Shown here one piece after another: positions 24,651-33,479 of a stretch of 64,000 bases of DNA. This stretch comes from Breoghania corrubedonensis (lineage in GTDB: Bacteria > Pseudomonadota > Alphaproteobacteria > Rhizobiales > Stappiaceae), in NCBI RefSeq assembly GCF_003053845.1, contig NZ_QAYG01000002.1, positions 372,001-436,000 on the forward strand, written 5' to 3'. Both the position numbers and the translations under genes were made by a program. Each line of letters starts with the position of its first letter. Positions within the stretch are counted from its first letter, which is position 1. Below the pieces are notes generated by a model. That model ran no database searches and was not told where the DNA came from. It saw only the letters and a program-made list of their open reading frames with translations.

Positions 24651-25043
24651 GCCTTCATACTACTTTAATTCGGTGTTAGCCTGAAAGCTGAGAGTCGCGG
24701 CATTTCCGACGAACGACCGAAATGGAGTCGGGAGCGGACTGTCGGCTCCCGGGCGGCGGATGCGCATAAGCTACTATAAGTGAGACAGTCTCGCTGGCTG
24801 CCTCCGACCCCATTTTGGTCGCTCAGTATGGTTTGAAGGTAACCTCCAGCCGGCCGTTCTAAGGGCATCCAGATTTCCAGCCCGAGTAGGGCCGATGCAG
24901 GCGGGCAGCGTCAAGCCGAAACCGTCCCTATCCACCAATCGATGCCGACGACTGCACCGCCACAATCGACATCACTAATCTTGCATGCAGCAGCTAGGAG
25001 TATAGGATCGGGTTCCTAGGGGCGCCCGGGGGGGAGATCTTAC
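24651..25043. other. Intergenic between intron-bearing tRNA and SIR2-like gene
   Basis: About 390 bases. Minus-strand frames here have no ribosome binding sites and odd composition. Short inverted similarity exists between GACCGAAATGGAGTCGG (near 24716) and CCGACCCCATTTTGGTC (near 24806), compatible with a decayed repeat. The promoter of the defence operon must lie in the last 100 bases, but no consensus stands out. Confidence 0.4.
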
Positions 25044-26117
25044 ATGGTCGATCTAATTAGTTTTTCTGAGGCGATCAACGATTCCAGGCAATTCTCAAAG
25101 CGCCATCTTTTGATCGGAAACGGGTTTAGCATCGCGTGCTGCCCTGATATATTCCATTATGGATCGCTCTTCAGCGCCGCGGATTTTTCCAACAACCCAG
25201 ATCTGGTAAAAGTCTTTGAAGTTCTCGGAACGCAGGATTTCGAGATCGCCATTAAGAACCTTGAAGCTGGCGCGCTGCTCGCGGGCATATATGCGCCTGG
25301 ACATACCGATGCAGCCGCCAAGATGCTGGCCGATGCCAACGCTTTGAAGGAAATCCTTCTAACCGCCATCGCTGGAAACCACCCGGACGTTCCCGGCGAT
25401 ATTCCGCACGACAAGTTTTGGGCCTGTCGGAGATTTCTTAGCCTGTTCCTGGGGACGCAAAACGACGGTCAGGTTTTCACCCTGAACTACGATCTGCTGT
25501 TGTATTGGACTCTAATGCATGAGGACAATCCGTTCACGCAGGCCATAGACCTTACCACGAACGACGGCTTTGGGAATGACGAAGACGATCCCATGGCCGA
25601 CTACGTCGTCTGGCAGGGTGAAGTAGCAGCCCACAGCGCCAAGGTCCATTTCCTTCATGGAGCGTTGCATCTCTTCGATGCTGGCACGGAGCTACAGAAG
25701 TTCACCTGGGTCAGGACAAACGATCGCCTGATCGACCAAGCACGACGCGCGATCAACGACAACAAATACCCCTTGTTTGTCACCGAGGGGTCGAGTGCGC
25801 AAAAAAAGGCGAAGATCCGGCACAACGCCTATCTCTACCAAGGGTTCAAGCAGCTAACTGCGAACGCGCAGCAAGGGCGACACTGCTTTTTTGTCCTCGG
25901 GCATTCGTTGGCCGAGAATGACGACCATATCTTGCGGCGGTTCGGAACGGGTAGGTTCAAGAAGCTCTACGTCAGTCTGTTCGGCGATCCCGGTTCACCA
26001 AGCAACCAGCAGATCATTGCCAAGGCGAACGCCTTGACGGCCATGCGTCACGACAGATTTCCGCTCGAAGTCGCTTTCTATGATGCGGCGACAGCCAATC
26101 CGTGGACTTACCCCTAA
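25044..26117 (+). CDS. SIR2-like / DUF4917-AbiH-type defence protein
   Basis: The 357-residue product has the SIR2-like signature order: LLIGNGFSIA at 22-31 (nucleotide loop), FTLNYDLLLYW at 145-155, VHFLHGALHLF at 201-211, and FFVLGHSLAENDDHILRRFG at 282-301. Proteins of this type (SIR2-like, AbiH and DUF4917 families) occur in phage-defence loci, and SIR2 effectors deplete NAD during infection. GGGGGGAGA lies before ATG 25044. It precedes the Gabija-like pair by 225 bases in the same direction. NADase activity is inferred from the family, not shown. Confidence 0.75.
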   Translation: MVDLISFSEAINDSRQFSKRHLLIGNGFSIACCPDIFHYGSLFSAADFSNNPDLVKVFEVLGTQDFEIAIKNLEAGALLAGIYAPGHTDAAAKMLADANALKEILLTAIAGNHPDVPGDIPHDKFWACRRFLSLFLGTQNDGQVFTLNYDLLLYWTLMHEDNPFTQAIDLTTNDGFGNDEDDPMADYVVWQGEVAAHSAKVHFLHGALHLFDAGTELQKFTWVRTNDRLIDQARRAINDNKYPLFVTEGSSAQKKAKIRHNAYLYQGFKQLTANAQQGRHCFFVLGHSLAENDDHILRRFGTGRFKKLYVSLFGDPGSPSNQQIIAKANALTAMRHDRFPLEVAFYDAATANPWTYP

Positions 26118-26342
26118 GGGTGGACAAGCGTGTCATTGGATCGAAAACCAAGCCAATCTAAACTATGCCTGCACCGGCTTCTGTGATCCCGGGGTCGCGC
26201 TTCAATCCCTCTTTGGCGCGCTAGACGCAACGACAGGTTCTGACGTCAGTCCGGTCGCTTTCAATGCACAACAAACGCTCAGTCTCGCTCGCCGATCTTT
26301 TTAGAACAAGCTATGGTTGCTTCATAGGATGTGGAGTGAGCG

Positions 26343-27974
26343 ATGTATATCGAGAAGGTCAAAATCAAGAATTTCAAATGCTTTGAAGGTTGGTTCGAGG
26401 TCTATTTCAATCAGAGCGTCAACATCATCGTCGGCAACAACGAGGCTGGAAAATCCACGCTTCTCGAAGCTATCCACCTATGCCTGACGGGTATACTGAA
26501 CGGGAAATACCTACGCAACGATCTATCTTCCTATCTTTTTAACAGGGAGGTCGAGCGAGCCTATCTGGACAGCATCGCCGCGAAAGAACCGCTTGATCCG
26601 CCGGAGATCCAGATCGAGCTATTTTTCGGCGGTGATGACGATGCGTTGGAAGACCTGCGCGGGAATGGAAATTCCGAAAAGAACGACAAGGCTCGCGGCC
26701 TCCTCTTCTCGATCGAGTTCGACAAGAAATATGACGGTCCTTATACAGAGTTGCTGAAGAGTAATGAGATAAACTCGATACCCTTGGAATTCTATCAAGT
26801 TCAATGGTTGGAGTTCTCTCGCCAGCCGGCGATGACTCGCACTATTCCCGTCAAATCGGCCCTCATCGATTCAACCAGCACGCGGGTGCAAAGTGGCTCG
26901 GATATGTATATCTCCCGTATCGTCAGGGAGTTTTTGGACGACACGGAACGTGTCGCGATTTCCCAAGCCCATCGCAAACTGAAAGATGCTTTCAAGGCTG
27001 ACGACAATGTCGGCGCTATCAACGAGAGATTGGCGGAAGCGGCGAAGATCAGTCGGAAAAAGGTCAGCGTTTCGGTCGATATGTCGTCTCATAATGCCTG
27101 GGAAAACAGCCTCATGACTTACATCGACGATGTCCCCTTCCACTATATCGGCAAAGGCGAGCAGTGCATTGTCAAGACGCGCCTCGCGTTGAGCAGCAAG
27201 AAGAACAGCGAGGCGCCCGTACTGCTGATCGAGGAGCCTGAAAATCACCTGTCGCACTCAAAGCTCAACCAGCTGATCAGCGATATCAGTACCGGCAATA
27301 CCGGCAAGCAGGTCATCATCACCACGCATAGCAGCTTCGTCGCGAACAAACTCGGACTGGACCATTTAATACTGTTGCGGGAAGCGAAAGTCACTCGGAT
27401 TAAGGATCTGGATGCGAGCGCCTTCTTCCATAAGCTGCCTGGTTATGACACCCTGCGTCTCGTGCTTTCGCAAAAGTCGATCCTTGTCGAGGGCGATGCG
27501 GACGAACTGATCGTCCAGCGGGCCTACATGGATGCCAACGCGGGAAAGTTGCCGATCGACGACGAAATCGATGTTATCTCAGTTGGGCTTTCATTCCTGC
27601 GTTTTCTCGAATTGGCGACGGCACTGAAGATCCCCGTCGTAGTTGTGACCGACAATGACGGTGATGTTGCTGCGCTTAAAAAGAAGTATGCCAAATACGA
27701 GGATGTCGGTCATATTAAAATTTGCTATGATCCCGTAGTGGATAAGGGTGATCTGGTGATCGGCAGCAAGCCCTTCAACTACAACACCCTCGAGCCGAAG
27801 CTGGTCAAATCGAATAATGTAGAGACATTCAACAAGCTGTTCGGCAAAAGCTATGATCTCGATGACCTTCATCGTCACATGAAGAACAACAAGACCGAGT
27901 GTGCGCTTGCCGTTTTTTCGGCAGCGACCAAAATCGACTACCCGCAATATATTCTGGACGCGATCGCTAAATGA
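26343..27974 (+). CDS. gajA: GajA-like OLD-family ATPase-Toprim nuclease (Gabija)
   Basis: The 543-residue product has an ABC-type ATPase: VNIIVGNNEAGKSTLLEAI (Walker A, 31-38), signature-like YIGKGEQCIVKTRLA (269-283), Walker B VLLIEEPENHLS (293-304) and VIITTHSSFVANK. A Toprim nuclease follows: ILVEGDADELIVQRAY (380-395) and VVVVTDNDGD (432-441). This is the OLD architecture of GajA, which nicks phage DNA when nucleotides fall. It overlaps the helicase gene by four bases. A length near 540 is slightly short of Bacillus GajA. Other OLD-UvrD pairs (for example PARIS-like ATPases) were considered, but the UvrD partner points to Gabija. Confidence 0.85.
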   Translation: MYIEKVKIKNFKCFEGWFEVYFNQSVNIIVGNNEAGKSTLLEAIHLCLTGILNGKYLRNDLSSYLFNREVERAYLDSIAAKEPLDPPEIQIELFFGGDDDALEDLRGNGNSEKNDKARGLLFSIEFDKKYDGPYTELLKSNEINSIPLEFYQVQWLEFSRQPAMTRTIPVKSALIDSTSTRVQSGSDMYISRIVREFLDDTERVAISQAHRKLKDAFKADDNVGAINERLAEAAKISRKKVSVSVDMSSHNAWENSLMTYIDDVPFHYIGKGEQCIVKTRLALSSKKNSEAPVLLIEEPENHLSHSKLNQLISDISTGNTGKQVIITTHSSFVANKLGLDHLILLREAKVTRIKDLDASAFFHKLPGYDTLRLVLSQKSILVEGDADELIVQRAYMDANAGKLPIDDEIDVISVGLSFLRFLELATALKIPVVVVTDNDGDVAALKKKYAKYEDVGHIKICYDPVVDKGDLVIGSKPFNYNTLEPKLVKSNNVETFNKLFGKSYDLDDLHRHMKNNKTECALAVFSAATKIDYPQYILDAIAK

Positions 27975-29110
27975 TGGGGCCGAACAAGCTCGTCATAGCT
28001 GCGGCAGGCTCAGGCAAGACCACCTATCTCGTTAGGCAGGCGCTTGCTGTCGAGAATAGTCGCGTCCTCATCACCACCTATACTGAATCGAATGAAGAAG
28101 AGATCCGGCGCAAATTCTTCGAAATCCACGGATCCGTTCCAGGCAACGTGCATATACAGACCTGGTTCAGTCTGCTGATCGAGCACGGCATCAAACCCTT
28201 TCAGGGCAAGCTGTTCGATTGGGATGTCGCTGGCATGATTCTGGTCTCGCAGAGATCAGGTCTTCGCGGTCGCGACCGGCAAGGACGTCCCATGTACTGG
28301 GGTGAGGAAGATTTCAGGCGCTGCTACTTCGACCGCCGAGATCGCGTCTATTCAGACAAATTGTCGAGGCTTGTGATACGGTGCAACGAGGCATCGGACG
28401 GCGCTGTCATCGAGCGGCTTTCCCATATATATCCCTTTATTCTCGTGGATGAGGTGCAGGATCTGGCGGGCCACGACCTCGACATTTTGACGGCGCTCTT
28501 CAAGAGCCCTGCCAACGTCGTCATGGTGGGGGATCCCCGACAGGTCACCTATGTCACCCATCTGGAGGCCCGTCTTAAGAAATACAGGGACGGCGGCATT
28601 GCCGACTTTATTCGGGAAAAACTTCCCCGAAAAGTCGCATGCGATATCGATGTGACCAGCCTCGTGACATCGCACCGCAATAGCAACGCTATCTGCGAAT
28701 TGTCGTCGAAGCTATATCCAAAATTGACTGCTGCGACTGCTTGCAAATGCACCGGTTGCAGGCAACCGGTGCCTGTTTATGCGGGCCTCTTCATCGTCCG
28801 ACGAAAGGATCTTCCCCGCTATCTCAAGACGAGACGACCGGTACAGCTCCGATGGAGTTCGAACGTCAAGATCGCATCTACCGATCTACCAGCGCTAACA
28901 TTTGGACGGTCCAAGGGCCTCGGTTTCGACCGCGTCATTATCTATCCCACCAAGGAGATGATGGCCTGGCTGAAGAATACCCAATCGGCCTTGAAGGCAG
29001 AAACCCGCGCAAAACTTTATGTCGGTCTCACCCGGGCTAGGCATGAGGTGGCCGTGGTCTACGACCCCGCCGATGGTGAGGTCGTTGCGGGATTTACTAT
29101 TTTCGAGTAA
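27971..29110 (+). CDS. gajB: GajB-like UvrD-type helicase (Gabija)
   Basis: The 379-residue product has helicase motifs I (IAAAGSGKTTYLV, 9-21), II (FILVDEVQDLAGHDL, 156-170), III-like VVMVGDPRQ, V (KGLGFDRVIIYP) and VI (AKLYVGLTRARHEVAVVYD). The motif order is that of superfamily 1A UvrD/Rep. It is shorter than typical GajB, apparently lacking most of the 1B/2B subdomains. In Gabija, GajB assists GajA at phage DNA termini. CKCTGCRQPVP near residue 258 is a possible zinc-binding insertion. Translation is coupled to gajA. Confidence 0.83.
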   Translation: MMGPNKLVIAAAGSGKTTYLVRQALAVENSRVLITTYTESNEEEIRRKFFEIHGSVPGNVHIQTWFSLLIEHGIKPFQGKLFDWDVAGMILVSQRSGLRGRDRQGRPMYWGEEDFRRCYFDRRDRVYSDKLSRLVIRCNEASDGAVIERLSHIYPFILVDEVQDLAGHDLDILTALFKSPANVVMVGDPRQVTYVTHLEARLKKYRDGGIADFIREKLPRKVACDIDVTSLVTSHRNSNAICELSSKLYPKLTAATACKCTGCRQPVPVYAGLFIVRRKDLPRYLKTRRPVQLRWSSNVKIASTDLPALTFGRSKGLGFDRVIIYPTKEMMAWLKNTQSALKAETRAKLYVGLTRARHEVAVVYDPADGEVVAGFTIFE

Positions 29111-29317
29111 GGAAATCACCGGAACAAGTTTCGGGACCCTTGTCTATGCTAAAAGCACAATCCGTGAACCGCCCTGATCGTGAATGATGTCTGCTCTCAA
29201 GCGATTGAAATTAAGGGCTCAAAAGCCGGAATGAGGGCACGAAGCCGCCATCAATTCGAGAACAACTTTAGACGGCTCAAAATTAATTAATCCATATGTC
29301 TGCGCACTTCTTACTAT

Positions 29318-30535
29318 TCAGAGCCGATGCGCATTCCGCTTCGCATGCTCAACAATCTGCCTCTTAGACTTCGCCTTGCGCCGCACGTTTACGGCCGCCG
29401 CGCTGATGCTCGTGGAAATGTGCGAGGCATAATATTTCTCGATCATCTCCACACTGGTGCGACAGTTTTTGGCGATCTGGTAAATATCGGCACCCTCCAT
29501 CAGACGTAGGCAGATGTAGGTGTGTCGCAGGCTGTACGCGGTGCGGCGGTTGCCTTCCCGATCGAACTTTAGCCCTTCTTCGTCCAGGATCGCGTTAAAC
29601 ATGATCACGTGATTGCCCGGAAAGACCGGATCGTCCGGCTTGGGCAGGTTGCGTTTGAGCAACCGCTCGAAGGGATGAACAGCGTTCGCCGTGCTCTTGC
29701 AGTAGCCGACGCCGCGTTTGCCCCGGACCTGAATGAGGAGGATAACCTCGTTCGTTTCCTCATCTTCGACAATTTCGACGTCCCGATACTGAAGCCGTTT
29801 GGCTTCGTCGGGTCGCAGGCCTGTATTGGCCATAAACAGGACGTAGTCGTGCAGCTGTTCAGCATGCCACTGATACCGCCCATCGCGGTGCCGTTCGGCA
29901 CGTTTTCGCGTGGCGGTGTAAAGCTGTTTGTATTCATCTGGAGAGAACCAGGCACGGTGCGAGATCTTCTCCGCTGAGCGATACGGCATTGACAGATCCG
30001 GCAGATGGGTGAGCCAGCCGTGCCGGATAGCGGTTTTGAGGACCTGCCGAAGCGTGACGGTCTCCTGGTGGAGGGTGTTTTTGGCGGGCCGCTTTCCTTC
30101 GGGCGACATATGGTACCGCGCAACGCGGTACTCCTGCACCTTGCCAGCGGTGACCTCCGACAAGCCGAGCTCTCCAAAGAATGGCAGCAGGTAGAGCCGC
30201 AATCGGCGCTCATTCCCGGCGACGTAGACCCGGTTCCGTGTCCCGCCTGTTATGACATCGTACTCCTCCAGGTAGCGGGTCGCCGCCTCCTTGAAAGTCC
30301 GCTCGTCCTTCAGGCCGCCGCCCTTCTCTTTCGCTTTCATGCGGAAGAACCAGTCCTCCGCGAACTCCTTCGCCAGCGAGAGGCTCTCTTCGCCCGTGCT
30401 GACCCTCCAGTTCTTCTGCTTGAGATAGGTAGAGCACTGCCATTTCCGGCTGTTTTCCCGCCGGTAGACGCTCACTTTTCCGCCCAAGATGGTGTGCTTT
30501 TCCATGTTCTGACTCTCATCCTCACGTTCCGGCAC
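29318..30535 (-). CDS. Tyrosine integrase of the island
   Basis: The 405-residue product (395 if it starts at ATG 30505) has an arm-binding N-terminus, a core-binding domain (FKEAATRYLEEYDVITGG, then VQEYRVARY) and a catalytic domain with TGLRPDEAKRL (Arg), TAYSLRHTYICLRL (His-x-x-Arg region) and IAKNCRTSVEMIEKYYASH (nucleophile Tyr). It sits 85 bases from the tRNA-Leu junction and points away from it, the standard arrangement for a tRNA-targeting integrase. The preceding gap contains two GTGTAA repeats 11 bases apart that could be arm sites. It is probably the enzyme that made the chimeric tRNA next door. Confidence 0.93.
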   Translation of the reverse strand: MPEREDESQNMEKHTILGGKVSVYRRENSRKWQCSTYLKQKNWRVSTGEESLSLAKEFAEDWFFRMKAKEKGGGLKDERTFKEAATRYLEEYDVITGGTRNRVYVAGNERRLRLYLLPFFGELGLSEVTAGKVQEYRVARYHMSPEGKRPAKNTLHQETVTLRQVLKTAIRHGWLTHLPDLSMPYRSAEKISHRAWFSPDEYKQLYTATRKRAERHRDGRYQWHAEQLHDYVLFMANTGLRPDEAKRLQYRDVEIVEDEETNEVILLIQVRGKRGVGYCKSTANAVHPFERLLKRNLPKPDDPVFPGNHVIMFNAILDEEGLKFDREGNRRTAYSLRHTYICLRLMEGADIYQIAKNCRTSVEMIEKYYASHISTSISAAAVNVRRKAKSKRQIVEHAKRNAHRL

Positions 30536-30619
30536 TTATTCTACCAGACTGTGTAACAGATGTGTAAGTCAGAAACGGCGAAAAATGATCGGCGAAATCT
30601 ATCTAACTTATTGATATTA
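30536..30619. promoter_or_regulatory. Presumed attachment-site arm region
   Basis: Between the integrase start and the tRNA-derived junction. GTGTAA occurs at 30551-30556 and 30562-30567, one helical turn apart, as expected of arm-type or excisionase sites. The integrase promoter must also lie here. Confidence 0.4.
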
Positions 30620-30696
30620 TGGTGCCCATGACCAGATTCGAACTGGTACTGGAAGGATTTTAAGTCCCTTGCGTCTACCAGTTCCGCCACGCCCGC
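30620..30696 (-). pseudogene. Chimeric tRNA-Leu(UAA) at the island junction (attR)
   Basis: Read on the minus strand, the 5' half is a normal leucine tRNA: acceptor GCGGGCG, D arm TGGCGGAACTGGTAGACGC, anticodon arm AGGGA-CUUAAAA-TCCTT. The 3' half is different: a five-base variable loop CCAGT, T arm ACCAG-TTCGAAT-CTGGT, acceptor CATGGGC and ACCA. The acceptor strands GCGGGCG and CATGGGC cannot pair beyond the first two bases and one at the far end, and the long class II variable arm is missing (77 nt instead of about 86). The switch falls at the anticodon arm, marking it as the crossover. A simple tRNA search may still report it as tRNA-Leu. The 5' side is host DNA, the 3' side element DNA. 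Confidence 0.85.
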
Positions 30697-30864
30697 GAAA
30701 AGCGCTGCGACAGCTACCGAGTAGCTTGCCGCGCGGGCGGGTTCAAGTCGCAGTTGGCGAATTTGAGGGGGAATGCCCTGCCCCCTGGCAAGGCACAGAC
30801 ATATTCCGTAAACGCGTCATCGCGCGAGCCCCTTGCCGAGCCACGCATGCAGAAGAGCACCCCC

Positions 30865-31092
30865 CTAACGGTTCCAGTAGATCGGGTGCATCTCCGGATC
30901 ATCCTGCGTGCCGATATATCCCGCCGGCTTGCCCTCTCCGGTGCGCGACAGGCCTTCAAGCCCCAGGCGGCTTTTCATTTCCTCCACGAATTCCGGAACG
31001 TCGCGCGCGCGCAGCGGCTGCATGTAGTAGCGCAAGGTGTGGGCCAGGAAAAAGCGGGCCAGATCAGGGTCTTTGGGAGTGAAACGCAACAT
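30865..31092 (-). CDS. Small conserved hypothetical protein
   Basis: The 75-residue product (MLRFTPKDPDLARFFLAHTLRYYMQPLRARDVPEFVEEMKSRLGLEGLSRTGEGKPAGYIG, ending PEMHPIYWNR) has CCAGGACG before ATG 31092. It is soluble, mixed helical and well formed, and looks like a conserved alphaproteobacterial small protein rather than a chance frame. It is the first chromosomal gene beyond the island junction. Function unknown. Confidence 0.7.
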   Translation of the reverse strand: MLRFTPKDPDLARFFLAHTLRYYMQPLRARDVPEFVEEMKSRLGLEGLSRTGEGKPAGYIGTQDDPEMHPIYWNR

Positions 31093-31235
31093 CGTATACG
31101 TCCTGGAATCTGAAGCAGTCTTGCGACGAGACATATGGCGGCGACAGGCGAGGTTCAACCGGTAGTAGGAATGGTGCGGCGTCTCGCGTCGCGGCAATTC
31201 CGCCGCTCCGGCTCCCGTCCTCCCTCGCCTCCCCC

Positions 31236-32144
31236 TCAGGCTTTCATCATCTCGGGCTCCGACTCCGGCTCGATCTCCATCACCGGCACTCCGTCCTCGC
31301 GTTCCATGAAGACGTTCATCCGCGTTTCCTGAACCACCCGCCAGCCGTGCGCCTTCAGCATCGCGACGCAGTCCTCCTGCCAGCGTTGCGGCGTGTTCTC
31401 CATGATGATCACACGCGGCCACAGCGCTTGCGGCGCCTCGTCCAGGAACCGGCCCAGAATGATGTCCTCCGCACCGGTCACGTCGAGCTTCATAGCATCG
31501 ACGCGGGAAAGCCCGTGAGCGCGCAGAAGCGACAACAGCGAGCGCGAGGGGACGTTGATCTGTATCGTCTCCATCTCGCTTGTCATGATGAAGCGGATGC
31601 TCGCCTGTCCCTCGTTGTGCGGATCGAGAAACAGCCGCACCGCACCGTCCCGGTCGGTCACCGCGACCGGGACCGCCTCGATGGGGATGCGCGGATTGAA
31701 GGCGATGTTGTGCATCAGACGGTCGTACAGCGCGGGCTGTGGCTCCACCGCCACGATACGGGCCTCGGGCCCGACGAGACCGGCGACGAAAAGCGAATAG
31801 ATGCCGACATTCGCCCCGATATCGACGAAGACCATGTCGGAGCGAATATGGGCGGCGAGCAGCGCGCGCTCCTCCGCGTCAAAGAACTGCGGCGTGAACA
31901 GCACCCGGCGTTCGCACACGTTGGCGAAGGGATGAAGCCGCATCGCCGCGCCAAAGACCGTGACGTCGAGCGGATGGTTCAGAAAGGCGAGCCCGAACCG
32001 CCTGAGCAGCAATGCCAGCCGTCGCCCGGCCCAGCCTTCCGGCAAGCGCCTCGTCGCGCCAATGACAAGGCGGCGAAAGGGGCCGGGGCGCAACGTGCCG
32101 AAGGCGTCGTTGCGGAAGGCGGTATCACGTGTGCTTGCTGGCAT
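31236..32144 (-). CDS. FkbM-family SAM-dependent methyltransferase
   Basis: The 302-residue product has the SAM-binding loop MVFVDIGANVGIYSLFVAGLVG, the acidic end of strand 2 in IVAVEPQPALYDRLMHNI, and VDAMKLDVTGAEDIILGRFL with VIIMENTPQRW, as in FkbM-type O-methyltransferases. An N-terminal basic extension (about 60 residues) precedes the domain. Substrates of this family range from polyketides to surface sugars; none is indicated by the neighbours. It is divergent from map by about 350 bases. Confidence 0.88.
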   Translation of the reverse strand: MPASTRDTAFRNDAFGTLRPGPFRRLVIGATRRLPEGWAGRRLALLLRRFGLAFLNHPLDVTVFGAAMRLHPFANVCERRVLFTPQFFDAEERALLAAHIRSDMVFVDIGANVGIYSLFVAGLVGPEARIVAVEPQPALYDRLMHNIAFNPRIPIEAVPVAVTDRDGAVRLFLDPHNEGQASIRFIMTSEMETIQINVPSRSLLSLLRAHGLSRVDAMKLDVTGAEDIILGRFLDEAPQALWPRVIIMENTPQRWQEDCVAMLKAHGWRVVQETRMNVFMEREDGVPVMEIEPESEPEMMKA

Positions 32145-32492
32145 GGCCGAAAACCGGGCTCTTTCTTCGCATGGCTAACTTTTTCCAACACAACCACTGA
32201 AATCCGCGCAAAGACGGGATATATGAAAGGGAACGTCGATGACGTATCGATGACGACTGACTGCGCACGGCAACCGTTGATCAAGGTTGAGACGGTCATA
32301 ATTGCCAGTCTGGTCGATTCGACGCGATCGGAATATGCCAGGGGAAACATCCGCGCAATGCGCAAGGACACGCCCCCGGGCGGTACGGCAAGGGAACGGA
32401 TCCGAAGCGGGGCGCGCGCACTCAGGCTCGGTCGGTGCCCGGCACGGCCCGCCTCCAGGGACAGACCGCCTTCGGGCGGAACGGGATTTGCA

Positions 32493-33323
32493 ATGGTAAG
32501 CTATGTCGAGGCGTCCTCCGCGCCGCTCAAGAACACGGGCCAGATCAGGCTCTACGAAAAGGCCGATTTCGAGGCCATGCACGCCGCCGGACAGGTGACT
32601 GCGCGCTGTCTCGACGGGCTGGTCGACCTGATCAGGCCGGGCACGAAGACAAACGAGATCGACGATTTCGTCTTCACCTTCGCCCGGGACAATGGTGTCC
32701 TGCCCGCCACGCTCGGCTACCGCGGCTACACCAAGTCGACATGCACGTCGATCAACCATGTGGTGTGTCACGGCATCCCCAACGAGAAGCCGCTGAAGGA
32801 AGGCGACATCGTCAATGTCGACGTGACGCTGATTCTCGACGGCTGGTACGGCGATTCCAGCCGCATGTACGCGGTCGGCAACATCAAGCGCGCGGCCGAA
32901 CGGTTGATCGACGTTACCTACGAGTCGCTCCAGCGCGGCATGGCCGCCGTGAAGCCCGGGGCCACCACCGGCGACATCGGCGCCGCGATTCAGGAATATG
33001 TGGAAGGCGAACGCTGTTCCGTCGTGCGCGATTTCTGCGGTCATGGCGTCGGCAGGATCTTCCACGACATGCCGAACATCCTGCATTATGGTCGCCCGGG
33101 GGAAGGCCCGGAGCTGAAGCCTGGAATGATCTTCACCATCGAGCCGATGGTCAATCTGGGCCGCCCGCCGGTGAAGGTGCTTTCCGACGGCTGGACGGCG
33201 GTCACGCGCGATCGTTCGCTGTCGGCCCAGTTCGAACATTCCATCGGTGTGACCGAGGACGGGTACGAGATCTTCACACTCTCCCCCAAGGGCCTCGACA
33301 AGCCGCCGCTGCAGGTGAGTTGA
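32493..33323 (+). CDS. map: Type I methionine aminopeptidase
   Basis: The 276-residue product has the pita-bread fold with all metal ligands in order: GDIVNVDVTLILDGWYGDSSRMY (two Asp), CGHGVGRIFHDMPNILHYG (His), MIFTIEPMVNLG (Glu) and SAQFEHSIGVTEDGYEIFT (Glu). It removes the initiator Met from nascent proteins and is essential. ATG 32493 (MVSYVEASSAPLKNTGQIRLYEKADFEAM) fits the usual alphaproteobacterial N-terminus; an open frame runs further upstream but is not coding. A strong terminator follows at 33362. Confidence 0.97.
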   Translation: MVSYVEASSAPLKNTGQIRLYEKADFEAMHAAGQVTARCLDGLVDLIRPGTKTNEIDDFVFTFARDNGVLPATLGYRGYTKSTCTSINHVVCHGIPNEKPLKEGDIVNVDVTLILDGWYGDSSRMYAVGNIKRAAERLIDVTYESLQRGMAAVKPGATTGDIGAAIQEYVEGERCSVVRDFCGHGVGRIFHDMPNILHYGRPGEGPELKPGMIFTIEPMVNLGRPPVKVLSDGWTAVTRDRSLSAQFEHSIGVTEDGYEIFTLSPKGLDKPPLQVS

Positions 33324-33361
33324 CGCGAGGTCCCCTCCTCCCGCTCAATCCCTGTATGCGG

Positions 33362-33399
33362 AAGGGCACGGAAGCGTGGTCATTCGCTTCCGTGCCCTT
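33362..33399 (+). terminator. Rho-independent terminator after map
   Basis: AAGGGCACGGAAGCG (33362-33376) and its exact complement CGCTTCCGTGCCCTT (33385-33399) form a 15-bp stem with an 8-base loop, followed by CTTG; the T-run is short. Confidence 0.7.
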
Positions 33400-33479
33400 C
33401 TTGCTTCTGGACGTCTGCGCACGACCGGCTACCATGCGGAAAATGACGCATGGGAAAATGCGGTTGAAGCGGGCGGGCA

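Larger units (their letters stand above)
1..30696. mobile_element. Integrative mobilizable or conjugative island (right part)
   Basis: The stretch holds a relaxase, a VirD4-type coupling protein, ArdA antirestriction, several site-specific recombinases, toxin-antitoxin and defence genes. It ends at a tyrosine integrase abutting a tRNA-Leu sequence, the classical right edge of an integrative element. Beyond that edge the genes are housekeeping genes of uniform high GC. No type IV secretion (mating-pair) genes are visible; they may lie left of the window or be absent, so self-transfer cannot be judged. The left attachment site is not in the window. Several cargo blocks, notably about 8,100-12,000, differ strongly in base composition, which suggests stepwise assembly. 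Confidence 0.85.

Noticed and set aside
30620-30696. An intact, functional tRNA-Leu(UAA)
   Set aside because: The acceptor strands do not pair and the class II variable arm is missing, so I treat it as a chimeric remnant despite the complete anticodon arm and CCA.
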